Source of the DNA: Pseudomonas kilonensis
Lineage (GTDB): Bacteria; Pseudomonadota; Gammaproteobacteria; Pseudomonadales; Pseudomonadaceae
Direction: 5' to 3'
Length of the DNA: 64,000 bases
NCBI RefSeq assembly: GCF_001269885.1
Contig: NZ_LHVH01000004.1
Coordinates: 1-64,000 of the forward strand
The stretch's first letter is position 1. Every line of letters begins with the position of its first letter. Under the pieces are notes generated by a model. It was not told where the DNA came from and ran no database searches. It saw nothing but the letters and a program-made list of their open reading frames with translations. A program made the translations under genes and the position numbers. Positions 18,356 through 26,807 of this stretch are shown here, piece by piece.

Positions 18356-18446
18356 TGTGGGAGCTGGCTTGCCTGCGAAGGCGGCGTGTCAGGCACAGCA
18401 GTTTCGCCTGACACGCCGCCTTCGCGGGCAAGCCCGGCTCCCACAG
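18356..18446. repeat. Long REP/BIME hairpin between the vWA gene and the sigma factor
   Basis: TGTGGGAGCTGGCTTGCC and GGCGGCGTGTCAGGC are both repeated in inverted form, giving arms of roughly 38 bases with few mismatches around ACAGCAGTTT. It lies between two genes of an apparent operon and may uncouple their mRNA levels. Confidence 0.85.
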
Positions 18447-18501
18447 AGTCCTCTGCAATCTGCAAGACCGTGTTCTACATCGAAAGGAGTTCGTCACCCA
18501 C

Positions 18502-19074
18502 ATGCCCGCTGCGCTTGATTCTCCCAGCGACGAATCGCTGCTGGCCCGCTACCGCAACGGCGATGGGGCTTCTTTCGAAGTCCTGTACGCCCGCCATCGG
18601 CAAGGGCTTTACCGTTTCCTCGTGTCCTTGAGCAACAAGGCCGAACTGGCCGAGGAAGTGTTCCAGGACACCTGGCTCAGCCTGATTCGCAGCACCACCC
18701 AGCCACAAGGCCGGGCGAGTTTTCGTACCTGGCTGTTCCAGATTGCCCGCAACCGCTTGATCGATCACTGGCGCAAGCAGGGTGTCCACAACCCGTTGCA
18801 CGACAGCTACGACGAGCAGCTTCACGTCCAGCCCGACGACACCAGCAGCCCTGAACGACAGCTGAGCCTGAGCCGCGACCAGGCGCGTCTCGATGCTGCG
18901 TTGCAGGCCTTGCCCGAAGATCAGCGGGAAGTCTTCCTGCTGCGCCTGCACGGCGACCTGGAGCTGCCACAGATTGCCGCCTTGACCGGCGCCCCACTGG
19001 AAACGGTCAAGAGCCGCTTGCGTTACGCCCAGCAGAAATTGCATCGACTGCTGGCCGAGGAGGTACCCGCATGA
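18502..19074 (+). CDS. RNA polymerase sigma factor, ECF type
   Basis: A 190-residue protein with sigma region 2 (LYARHRQGLYRFLVSLSN, then AEEVFQDTWLSLIR, FRTWLFQIARNRLIDHWRK) and region 4 (ALPEDQREVFLLRLHGDLEL, IAALTGAPLETVKSRLRYA). It directs RNA polymerase to a small regulon, normally when a membrane partner releases it. The downstream gene overlaps it by 4 bases (ATGA), and encodes the likely anti-sigma protein. Upstream is the vWA lipoprotein. Confidence 0.93.
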   Translation: MPAALDSPSDESLLARYRNGDGASFEVLYARHRQGLYRFLVSLSNKAELAEEVFQDTWLSLIRSTTQPQGRASFRTWLFQIARNRLIDHWRKQGVHNPLHDSYDEQLHVQPDDTSSPERQLSLSRDQARLDAALQALPEDQREVFLLRLHGDLELPQIAALTGAPLETVKSRLRYAQQKLHRLLAEEVPA

Positions 19075-19688
19075 TCGACCCCAAACACACCCCGGATCCC
19101 GACGACGAAATGCTGATCGAGCATTTCCGCCAACACGCCAACGCCGAGCCGCCGGCCTCCCTGGACGCCTTCATTCTGGCTGCCGCCCGCCGTGAAGCCC
19201 CGACGCCCGCGCCAAGCCTGTGGCAACGCTGGCTACAGGCCTGCCAACGGCCGCGCTGGCAAATGGCATTCGCCACGGTCGCCGGCGTGGCGCTGATGAT
19301 CGGCCTGGTGCTGCGTTCGCCCGTGCCCCACGACGAACTGTCCTCTCCCGCCTCGATGGAGTTTTCCGCCGATCGGCAGGAGCCCGCCGTTGCCGCCGCA
19401 CCACCGCCGGCCATGCCCGCCCCTGCACCGATCACCCGCATGGCGCCCCAGGGCGAACTGTCCCGAGCCCCGGCAAGCCCGATGCAATCGTTGGCGGAAA
19501 AGCCTGCGGCGAAGATGAGCAAATCGGCGCCGGCTGCACCGCCATCGCTGGAGCAGGGCCTGATGGAAATCCTGCGTTTGCGCGAGGCGGGTGAGAGCAA
19601 GGCTGCTGATGAAAAGCTGCTGGCGTTGCATAAGCGCTTTCCCGAGGAGGACTTGCCGGCGCGGTTGGAGGTGTTGCGAAAGCGCTAA
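19071..19688 (+). CDS. Single-pass membrane protein, probable anti-sigma factor
   Basis: A 205-residue protein with a cytoplasmic N-terminal region (about 1-63), one TM helix (about 64-83, MAFATVAGVALMIGLVL), a Pro/Ala-rich periplasmic linker and a charged C-terminal helix. No zinc-type anti-sigma motif is visible, so identity rests on topology and on translational coupling to the ECF sigma gene. The C-terminal part (EILRLREAGESKAADEKLLA) resembles the tail of vWA-linked anti-sigma-like proteins. Confidence 0.72.
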   Translation: MIDPKHTPDPDDEMLIEHFRQHANAEPPASLDAFILAAARREAPTPAPSLWQRWLQACQRPRWQMAFATVAGVALMIGLVLRSPVPHDELSSPASMEFSADRQEPAVAAAPPPAMPAPAPITRMAPQGELSRAPASPMQSLAEKPAAKMSKSAPAAPPSLEQGLMEILRLREAGESKAADEKLLALHKRFPEEDLPARLEVLRKR

Positions 19689-19706
19689 GTAAACCCGCGT
19701 CGCAAA

Positions 19707-19742
19707 AGCCCCCAGGTCCTGGCGAACTGGGGGCTTTTCATT
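19707..19742 (+). terminator. Rho-independent terminator after the sigma/anti-sigma operon
   Basis: AGCCCCCAGGTCCTGGCGAACTGGGGGCT forms a stem of about 8 base pairs followed by TTTTCATTT. It ends the operon and separates it from the converging AidA-family gene. Confidence 0.85.
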
Positions 19743-19795
19743 TGCATCGGGGGTATAGCAGACAACTTGATTTAGCGAGGGGGTCAGGCGTCCAC

Positions 19796-20320
19796 TCACT
19801 CGACAATGACGTCAACTGCCCAACTGAAATAGCCCACCGCATCACACTGGCTGTTCACCAACATAAACCTCAACTCACCGCGCTCCTTGCCTTGCCTCAG
19901 CGGCTGGCAGCGCCAGAAGTGATCATCAGCTTGTTGGGGAATGGGTTGGGTGAGGTTTTCGATGTCGATGGCGGGTATGGTCTGGCCGGCATTAACCACC
20001 AGCTCCGGCGCTGGTAGCACTTCTCCCTTTTCGACCGCGAATCCATAGACCACCACGCTGTGCTCAGCTCGAAGGGCGATGGTGCGACTGCGTAGATGGG
20101 TGGTCCGACCGAGGCTTATGGGCAGCACCCTGCTGTCAGTTGTTGTACTGGACAGAAGGGCGCTTCCAAGGAAAAAAAAGAACTGTTCATCAATGGGTGT
20201 TGGTGTATCCGGGTCCTGGCTGGCTTGTGGATAACGCGAGAGCAGTGTCTCGCCGTCGACAATAAGGGAAACATGCGCAGTGGCTGTTTCGCTGGAAATA
20301 GCGTTGGGTTCGGTAGACAT
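19796..20320 (-). CDS. AidA/PixA-family protein, copy 2
   Basis: A 174-residue soluble protein of the AidA/PixA inclusion-body family: HVSLIVDGETLLSRYPQASQ at the N-terminus, then TPIDEQFFFF, an LRSRTIALRAEHSVVVYG core, DDHFWRC and the end FMLVNSQCDAVGYFSWAVD. The paralogue immediately upstream (20441-20944) shares all of these. Known members form inclusions in Xenorhabdus (PixA) or are quorum-sensing dependent in Ralstonia and Burkholderia (AidA); molecular role unknown. The ATG at 20320 has AAGGAAG at a better distance than the GTG at 20323. Confidence 0.85.
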   Translation of the reverse strand: MSTEPNAISSETATAHVSLIVDGETLLSRYPQASQDPDTPTPIDEQFFFFLGSALLSSTTTDSRVLPISLGRTTHLRSRTIALRAEHSVVVYGFAVEKGEVLPAPELVVNAGQTIPAIDIENLTQPIPQQADDHFWRCQPLRQGKERGELRFMLVNSQCDAVGYFSWAVDVIVE

Positions 20321-20440
20321 CACGGCTTCCTTTCATGATGTTGGCGAGAGTCGCGGTCGCTGTTGATAGAGCGAAACATCCTGTCCGGTCGCAGCGGCCG
20401 CGAGGTCGGTTGGCCCCCTGGCGCCAAGGGGCCGGCTGCA

Positions 20441-20944
20441 TCAGTTATGGATGGAAATGAACGGGTCCCACGAGCAGCAGGCGACGATGCTGCAATTGCG
20501 GTCGACGATCAGGAAGTTGAAGTGATAGGTCACACGGCCACAAGCCAGGGTTTCCGAAGACCAATAGTGGTTATCGACCTTTTGGCAGCTGGGTACGGAT
20601 GGGTTACTGGTGTTGGGTACGGCGACGCAAGCGGTAGCCTTGCGCGGCGAGGGTGGGGAGATCAATTCGTTGCCCGCGTTGCCGATGAACTTGTAGAAGA
20701 TCACCGCCGTTTCGAAGCTCTGTGACAGGCTGGTTTCACGCCAGCGGATCAGATCGCCGACTTGGGCCTTCAAGTCGAGTTCACCACCGGCCTGGCCGCT
20801 CACCACGTTGTCCTGGTTCGTCACCATGTAGACATGCTTGAAGTCGATCAGCGTTGGCGAGTTGGGGTTTTTGCTAATGTTCGGGTAGTTTTTCAGGATG
20901 GTTTCAGTATCGATTGAAACCAGCACATCCGTGACTCGAGACAT
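20441..20944 (-). CDS. AidA/PixA-family protein, copy 1
   Basis: A 167-residue protein of the same family: VLVSIDTETILKNYPNISKN, SPTLIDFKHVYMVT, LKAQVGDLIRWRETSLS, DNHYWSSETLACG and FLIVDRNCSIVACCSWDPF. It is first in a two-gene minus-strand unit with the copy at 19796-20320, 120 bases apart. AAGGAG precedes the ATG. Sequence divergence between the pair is large, so the duplication is old or the two came in together. Confidence 0.86.
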   Translation of the reverse strand: MSRVTDVLVSIDTETILKNYPNISKNPNSPTLIDFKHVYMVTNQDNVVSGQAGGELDLKAQVGDLIRWRETSLSQSFETAVIFYKFIGNAGNELISPPSPRKATACVAVPNTSNPSVPSCQKVDNHYWSSETLACGRVTYHFNFLIVDRNCSIVACCSWDPFISIHN

Positions 20945-21176
20945 TATGAAGCTCCTTGATAGTGGGCCTTTCGGCTCGTGCCAAAAGACAATTACGTTTC
21001 ACCGCGTCACGGCCTGCGTGTGCACTATTGGAAGGAATTTTTTTGTCACGGATACGAGCTGGCCTGGCTCCATGCCGACTGGCTGACGATTCAGGTTCCT
21101 TCCTGCAGGTCGCGATTCTGACTATAGGTCGGATCAGAAAGCTGTCAAAAAACAAAATCACATTAACGAAAGATGA

Positions 21177-21443
21177 GGTTGGCGTCCGCAGATCCGCGCG
21201 CCAGAGGCGCGGAACGAGAAAACCCAGAAACAACAAAGCCCGCACGGAGCCGAATACGCGAAAGCACAGGTGCGGGCCAAGGTTGAGCATCCGTTTCGCG
21301 TGATCAAGCGTCAGTTCGGCTATACGAAAGTGCGCTTTCGTGGCTTGTCGAAAAACATCGCTCAGCAGACGACGTTGTTCGCGTTGTCGAACCTGTGGAC
21401 GGTGCGAAACCGGTTGATGGGTATGAGCGAGGTGCACCTGTAA
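21177..21443 (+). pseudogene. IS5-family transposase, 3' fragment
   Basis: The plus-strand frame ending at 21443 reads QVRAKVEHPFRVIKRQFGY, then TKVRFRGLSKNIAQQTTLFA and LSNLWTVRNRLMG: the C-terminal end of an IS5-group DDE transposase, including the last catalytic Glu region (VEHPFRVIKRQFGY). A stop at 21174 precedes the fragment, and no N-terminal or middle part is present. It marks the border between host-like DNA and the AT-rich island. Confidence 0.82.
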
Positions 21444-21594
21444 TGCGGACTAATCACCCCTGGAACAGCACCATTAGAGGAAAGATCCATGAGTTAAGGG
21501 CATGAAAGGTCTGTTTTTCGACCGACTCACGATTTTTTGAACCTCAAGTAGCGAAAACATGAAAAATCGGTGGATACTTCAGACATTCCTTAGG

Positions 21595-22827
21595 TCAATT
21601 TGCTTTTGGGAGAAACGCCTTCCGTACAGTTCGCGTTTTAACATGGTGAAAATACAATAAGCATGGAAAAAAGGTACATCCGATCAAAGCAGTGGCTATC
21701 ATGAACAGACCAAGATGATGCAGATCACTACCAACCAAAGTTACTACGTAAATAGCCAGTGACCCGCAGGCTAATTGCAGTGCTCCCATCAGACCGGATG
21801 CTGCTCCAGCGCTTTTCGGAAAGTTTGTAATGCCGCCAGCATAGGATAAAGGCAACAAAAAACCATTACCTAATGTCATAATCGCCATATTGACTAAGAC
21901 AGGTACCGGTGAGGTCATGTTATACAAACCACACAGAAATAAACTGCTAGCGCCAATGGTGAATAGAACATAGCCAACTGCTATTAAATGATTGATGGAG
22001 TATTTTTGGATTAGATTGCGCGAGATAAGGTTCCCGACAATATAAGCAACTGCAACGCTGATGTAACAGTAACTGATTACGGCCGGCGTCATCCCCATCG
22101 CGCTAAAAATAACTGGCGATGCGGCCAAGTAGCCAAAGTAAGCGGCATAGGCAACACCTAAATTTACCGTGTAGGCTAAAAATAAAGTATTGATCAGCAA
22201 CCCCGGATAATTTTTTATGGTTGCCAACAGCGCATGGTGCCGCTGGTCTTTAGGGAAAGTTTCAGGGATTTTCGTAGCGACTAAAATCAGCGTGGCAATC
22301 CCGAGCGCAGCAGTAAATAGAAATGGCGCCCGCCAGGAAAAATGCAGAGTCAAATAACCACCAATAATTGGTGACAGCGCTGGCGAGGCGCCAACGATGG
22401 GCATAATCGTAGCAAAGACACGGCCAGCGGTTTTCTTGTCAAAGATGTCGGCGACAATCGCGCGGCCAATCACCACACCAGCACCAGCACCTAGAGCTTG
22501 CAACAGGCGGCCGATCGCGAATACCGTAACATTCTGCGCAGTCGCACAGGTAATTGACGCCGCCGTAAATAAAAACAGGCCACCAAGTACCAACGAACGA
22601 CGACCATAAGTATCAGACAACGGGCCATAAATAACCTGCGCCACAGCTAAGCCGATCAAATAAACTCCAAAAGTTCGCTGTATCGCAGAAATGGGTGAGT
22701 CTAATGCAATCGCAGCAACTCCCATACCAGGTAGATTGATATCGGATGCAATCAAGCCGCTAGCACTAAGTAATACTAGCGCTGTGAGTAAAATGCCATA
22801 AGGGATCTGAGTAGTGTGTTGACTCAT
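21595..22827 (-). CDS. Bcr/CflA-type MFS efflux transporter
   Basis: A 410-residue protein with 12 TM helices and drug-efflux MFS motifs: DINLPGMGVAAIALD in TM1, YGPLSDTYGRRSLVLGG (motif A), IGRLLQALGAGAGVVIGRAI (motif B/C) and PIVGASPALSPIIGGYL. These match the Bcr/CflA drug:H+ antiporter subfamily, whose members export sulfonamides, bicyclomycin or cysteine. As the last gene of the island operon it is a candidate exporter of the operon's product. GGAGG is at good spacing. GC content is near 45%, well below the host. Confidence 0.88.
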   Translation of the reverse strand: MSQHTTQIPYGILLTALVLLSASGLIASDINLPGMGVAAIALDSPISAIQRTFGVYLIGLAVAQVIYGPLSDTYGRRSLVLGGLFLFTAASITCATAQNVTVFAIGRLLQALGAGAGVVIGRAIVADIFDKKTAGRVFATIMPIVGASPALSPIIGGYLTLHFSWRAPFLFTAALGIATLILVATKIPETFPKDQRHHALLATIKNYPGLLINTLFLAYTVNLGVAYAAYFGYLAASPVIFSAMGMTPAVISYCYISVAVAYIVGNLISRNLIQKYSINHLIAVGYVLFTIGASSLFLCGLYNMTSPVPVLVNMAIMTLGNGFLLPLSYAGGITNFPKSAGAASGLMGALQLACGSLAIYVVTLVGSDLHHLGLFMIATALIGCTFFPCLLYFHHVKTRTVRKAFLPKAN

Positions 22828-22914
22828 CGCATTACCTCCGCATTAAGTAAAAAGGAGTAATCAGTATTGTGGCTAGTAGCAGAAAGTTAGTTTTTTTCAA
22901 AGATGCCTCGCTAC

Positions 22915-22957
22915 AGCGACACGATGTGTCACGCAACTAGTGCACACGCGTGTCGCT
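22915..22957 (-). other. Imperfect hairpin between DUF6282 and MFS genes
   Basis: AGCGACAC and GTGTCGCT frame an imperfect inverted repeat in the 135-base gap before the exporter gene. No T tract follows on the minus strand. It could be a weak attenuator or a regulator site. Confidence 0.35.
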
Positions 22958-22962
22958 TAGAC

Positions 22963-23835
22963 CTAATTCAACATAGTAATTGGATTGGTCCGCGTTATCT
23001 CGATAAACCGCTCTGTCGTTAAGCCAAATTCGGTAAACCATTGTTGGCTTTGAAGTAACCAATCTGCAATATCAGGCTGGCTGGTTTGCCCCAAATCAGA
23101 ACTATATACAACGCGCGGCACACGAGTCGCTACTTGTTGAAAATCTTCTTTGCTCTGATAGCCGAGTAGATAAGTAAGAGCTGTCTGCTCTACGTACACC
23201 ATACTTGACTGGGCCAGATCAAACAGCTCGCTGGCACTTAGCCCGGTTAACGGGTTGGCCGGCTGGTTTAACATCAAACGCGGGACCTGAAACTTCTCCG
23301 CCGCATCAATCAACAACAATACCTCTTCACGATTGGCATGGCCGGTAGAGACGACGATGGGATAATCGCGCGCCATACGCAATATATCGCATGTTTGCGA
23401 CGTCAAATGCCCGTTCCCATCCGATACCTGCAGCGGCTTAATAGGACGATTCTGTAAAATCGGATGACTCAAATTTCGCGTCAGACGACTTTGATGGAAA
23501 CGACCAGTAACGGTCGGCAAATGCACAATCAAACGTCCTGCTCCCTCCCCATGCTGACAGAGTCCCCGCTCGACGTTGCGCCAATCGATGCCGCCCGCTA
23601 TTTCATTAAGCACGATGGAGCCAGACACTGGCAAACCGGCACAACGTGCCTCCCACGCTTGTGCGGCACTACAACCCAAATGGTTTTTTAATACCACCCA
23701 CCCATTTTCGGCTTGATAACGTCGGCCAGCCTCTAATACCGAATGGCGCCGCACATATGAATCTGGTCCCGCATGATAGTGCACATCGATAAACGATACT
23801 TGTCGCATATCAAGCGCCGGAATCGGCGCACTCAT
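22963..23835 (-). CDS. DUF6282-type amidohydrolase-like protein
   Basis: A 290-residue TIM-barrel protein of the metal-dependent hydrolase superfamily. Probable metal ligands: H19 and H21 in DVHYHAG, K50 and H52 in VVLKNH, H166 in VSTGHAN and D247 in YSSDLGQ. This pattern fits the DUF6282 group. The reaction is unknown; the fold suits hydrolysis of a ring amide, ester or lactone. Its start overlaps the stop of the RraA-like gene by 4 bases (ATGA), so the two are translationally coupled and probably act in sequence. AT-rich like its neighbours. Confidence 0.75.
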   Translation of the reverse strand: MSAPIPALDMRQVSFIDVHYHAGPDSYVRRHSVLEAGRRYQAENGWVVLKNHLGCSAAQAWEARCAGLPVSGSIVLNEIAGGIDWRNVERGLCQHGEGAGRLIVHLPTVTGRFHQSRLTRNLSHPILQNRPIKPLQVSDGNGHLTSQTCDILRMARDYPIVVSTGHANREEVLLLIDAAEKFQVPRLMLNQPANPLTGLSASELFDLAQSSMVYVEQTALTYLLGYQSKEDFQQVATRVPRVVYSSDLGQTSQPDIADWLLQSQQWFTEFGLTTERFIEITRTNPITMLN

Positions 23836-24545
23836 GCTTTAACCTTTTCGTAGGAGTGACTAGCAACCGAAGAATTTTCTGCGATCCACGGCTGATCGTA
23901 GCGAAAGCGCTTGCGCGCTTCGACTAAAGGCATGCCGCCACGAATCGCTTCACGAATCTGTTTCTCAGTGCGCTCCACATTTTCCGCACGTGTCAGTACA
24001 TCCAATAATCGATCTGCTGGAATAACCAGAACCCCATTGTCATCCCCTATTAACCAATCACCATTTCTCACGGTGACGTCACCCACTTTAACGTCTTGCT
24101 TTAATGCTGTGACATGCACTCGGTTTTTACCTGAAACCATATTCACGGCAGTGCTAAAAAGAGGATAAGACATCAGACCGATTTCGCTTATATCACGTGC
24201 CGCGCCGTACACGACGCTGCCTGCAATGCCCTTGAGTTGAGCCATTTCCGTCAGAATGCCGCCCCAGTTCGTACAATCGCTACGTCCTTGGTTATCCACT
24301 AAAATCACATGCTCAGCAGGGACCTCATCAATATAGTTCCCAGCATTGTGAAAGGTGCTTCCATCATGGTCTAGGTTCTGGTATTGAACCGTAAAAACAG
24401 GACCCGCTAATATTACACCCGGCACACGGGTCGTTATTCCACCTAGTGCACCATATAAGCCAAAGCTATCCATCGCATCACTAACTGCCGGAGTGTCGAG
24501 CTTCAAAAAACGCAGTCTTAATTCGTTGATGTTCATATTAGTCAT
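23832..24545 (-). CDS. RraA / HMG-aldolase-fold protein
   Basis: A 237-residue protein of the RraA-like family, which includes 4-hydroxy-4-methyl-2-oxoglutarate aldolases and oxaloacetate decarboxylases. Seen: an N-terminal PAVSDAMDSFGL helix, NWGGILTEMAQLKGIAG, and YGAARD with the Arg-Asp pair (R117, D118) used by the aldolases. A Tyr (Y113) stands where many family members have Asp or Thr before the Gly, so the substrate pocket may differ. Role inferred: aldol cleavage or decarboxylation of a 2-oxo-dicarboxylate. It lies 4 bases after the dehydrogenase-CinA gene. Confidence 0.8.
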   Translation of the reverse strand: MTNMNINELRLRFLKLDTPAVSDAMDSFGLYGALGGITTRVPGVILAGPVFTVQYQNLDHDGSTFHNAGNYIDEVPAEHVILVDNQGRSDCTNWGGILTEMAQLKGIAGSVVYGAARDISEIGLMSYPLFSTAVNMVSGKNRVHVTALKQDVKVGDVTVRNGDWLIGDDNGVLVIPADRLLDVLTRAENVERTEKQIREAIRGGMPLVEARKRFRYDQPWIAENSSVASHSYEKVKA

Positions 24546-24549
24546 GATC

Positions 24550-26709
24550 TCATTTATGAGTGATTAAATTGGCGCGCAACATAGCCCACGCAATAAATTC
24601 GCAAAAATAATTAATGATTTCTGGACCGCGCTTGGGAATAGTTAGTGAAAACTCCCGCTCTTCCCCCAAATAGTGAACGTGGCAGCGCAACTCCAGTGTG
24701 CCTTTGTAAGGTGGGTGCGTATCGCCCACCAACCAAGCATGCATAGTGGCCGATTTAGTATCACTTAATTGAAGGTGTGGTAACGATTTGGCAAAGGCTC
24801 CTTGCGTCATTTCGTCACGCAAATTCAATACTGGAGTAATATTTTCCCGGACAATCTCCAGCGCGGTACGCCCATCAGTACTGATGACATGTGGCGCAAG
24901 CAATATCTCTATCTTTTCTACTAATACAGCTTCTTGCTGACAGTCGCGATCAAGAGCGAGTCGCACATCAACATACGGATAACGCCAAAGATAGCTTGCA
25001 TTAGCCTCTGGAGTCTGCGCGATGAGCTGATCAACTGCATCGGCGATATCCGACTCAATTACACCCAACAACCGCCATTGGTAGACTTTCTGGTGCTGGA
25101 TATGGGGCTGTTGCGCCAGAAGTGCGTCGAGCATAGGCAGGCACTCATTTGGAGGGCCGGGTAATACATGAATTATTTTCCCTTGCCACTGCAAGCTAAA
25201 ACCGCTCGCAGTGCCATGCTCATTAGGCAGTATCACTGCATCTCGCGGAAATAAAGCTTGTTTTCGATTACTTGGATGTACCTTCAATCCAAAATTCTGC
25301 AAGCGGTTTTGTATTGCCTGCCAGCTGGCACTATCGAATTCCAGCGGACGCTCGGTGGCGATGGCAATCGCCTCACGTGTTAAATCATCGGACGTCGGCC
25401 CCAGCCCCCCACTGATGATCAACGTATCCGACTGGCCAAAGCAGATCCCTAAAGCATTGTTGATTGCTGCTAACTGATCACCACATGCTATTTGTAAGCC
25501 CACTTGATAACCATGGAAATGCAGCTTTTTTGAAAATTCCGCCATATTGCTATTAATAAACTCGCCGCGTAATAGCTCATCGCCGATACAAAGAATACTT
25601 GCACGATGAATAGCGAGGGGCCGGGCAATCTCGGCTAAAATTGCTTGAGCCATTTCTTGAGTACCCGCATTGCCGCCCAGATCGTATGTGACTGTCTTGC
25701 CGCGCTGGATGGTATTCTTTACTGCCTCTTCAATTCTGGCCGCCGGCTCATGAAAGCCAAGGTGGCGCAAGGTTAATCCTATTGTCATAAACATCGCAGC
25801 CGGGTTGGCGCGGCCTTTGCCCGCCATTTTGGGTGCGCTGCCATGTACGGGTTCAAAATAGCAGATTTGGTTTCCGATATTGGCGCTTGGGGCAAGGCCC
25901 AATCCTCCCATTACGCCTCCCGCCAAATCAGACAAAATGTCACCGAACATATTTTCGGCAACGATCACGCCAAATGCTTGCGGACGACGTTCCAGCCACA
26001 AAGCGACTGCATCTACATTATGAATATCGGCTTCGATTTCGGGATAGTCGGCAGCAATAGCATAAAAGATATCTGCTATAAATTGCCCACTTTCGCGCAA
26101 TACATTAGGTTTGTCTGCTAACGTTACTCGAGCATGCTTGTGCTCAACAGCATAAGAAAAAGCGTAACGAAATAATCTTTCCATACCAAACTTGGTTTGC
26201 AGGCGCACACTAAATGCCGCATTCTCCGGTCCACTTTTTTCCAAGTTGGGATGTTTCAGCATTTCTTCCAGTATTATGGGCACGCCGTGTTTATCGAGGC
26301 CTGAATACATGCCTTCGGTATTCTCACGGATCACACAACAACGAAACGGCTTCCGATTGCCTAGCATATGTTGTACCGGTCGCACATTTGCGAACAGGTC
26401 CAGGCGTTGACGCATTTGAATTACAGGAGAAACATATTTTTGATTTTTGCCCTGCAGTGCGGGTGCAAGTTCGGCTTCGGCTTCTTTTTTTCCTTTGCTC
26501 GTGATGGCGCCTAATAAAACCGCGTCACTTTCGGCGATTTGTTTCCACGTTGTTTCGGGTACCGGGTCCCCGTCACGCTTCCAGCACTCCCAGCCAATTT
26601 CGCCAAACTGAAGTTCAATTGGCAGATTAAGGAGCTTTAATACCGGTAATGCGGCATCGCATACTTCGCGGCCGATACCATCCCCTGGCAACACAAGTAA
26701 TTTTTTCAT
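24550..26709 (-). CDS. Fusion of isocitrate/isopropylmalate-type dehydrogenase with a CinA-like domain
   Basis: A 719-residue two-part protein. Residues 1-362 are a complete beta-decarboxylating dehydrogenase: LPGDGIGREV, VIRENTEGMYSG, ADKPNVLRESG (catalytic Lys), AENMFGDILSDLAGG (metal Asp) and EPVHGSAPKMAGKG. Residues 368-530 are a CinA N-terminal (MoCF-like, COG1058) domain: CIGDELLRGEFINSN, ISGGLGPTSDDLT and HVLPGPPNEC. Residues 540-605 look like the CinA middle domain. Residues 610-719 begin STDGRTALEIV as CinA C-terminal domains do, but the SCTGG catalytic loop of nicotinamide-nucleotide amidase is absent. No frameshift is involved. Such a fusion would oxidatively decarboxylate a 2-hydroxyacid and act on a nucleotide cofactor or intermediate. 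Confidence 0.82.
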   Translation of the reverse strand: MKKLLVLPGDGIGREVCDAALPVLKLLNLPIELQFGEIGWECWKRDGDPVPETTWKQIAESDAVLLGAITSKGKKEAEAELAPALQGKNQKYVSPVIQMRQRLDLFANVRPVQHMLGNRKPFRCCVIRENTEGMYSGLDKHGVPIILEEMLKHPNLEKSGPENAAFSVRLQTKFGMERLFRYAFSYAVEHKHARVTLADKPNVLRESGQFIADIFYAIAADYPEIEADIHNVDAVALWLERRPQAFGVIVAENMFGDILSDLAGGVMGGLGLAPSANIGNQICYFEPVHGSAPKMAGKGRANPAAMFMTIGLTLRHLGFHEPAARIEEAVKNTIQRGKTVTYDLGGNAGTQEMAQAILAEIARPLAIHRASILCIGDELLRGEFINSNMAEFSKKLHFHGYQVGLQIACGDQLAAINNALGICFGQSDTLIISGGLGPTSDDLTREAIAIATERPLEFDSASWQAIQNRLQNFGLKVHPSNRKQALFPRDAVILPNEHGTASGFSLQWQGKIIHVLPGPPNECLPMLDALLAQQPHIQHQKVYQWRLLGVIESDIADAVDQLIAQTPEANASYLWRYPYVDVRLALDRDCQQEAVLVEKIEILLAPHVISTDGRTALEIVRENITPVLNLRDEMTQGAFAKSLPHLQLSDTKSATMHAWLVGDTHPPYKGTLELRCHVHYLGEEREFSLTIPKRGPEIINYFCEFIAWAMLRANLITHK

Positions 26710-26807
26710 TTGATTGTTTTTAATATCCTGACAGGCTGCCCGCTTGATAAATCAAGCCGGCAACTAAAATGCATACTTATTCAGAAGGCGACCGGCCGTT
26801 ACTTTTC

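Noticed and set aside
19700..21600. Search for a second copy of the tRNA-Arg 3' end as the left attachment site
   Set aside because: No match to the last 20 or so tRNA bases was seen by eye in this stretch, so the left end of the island is not defined.
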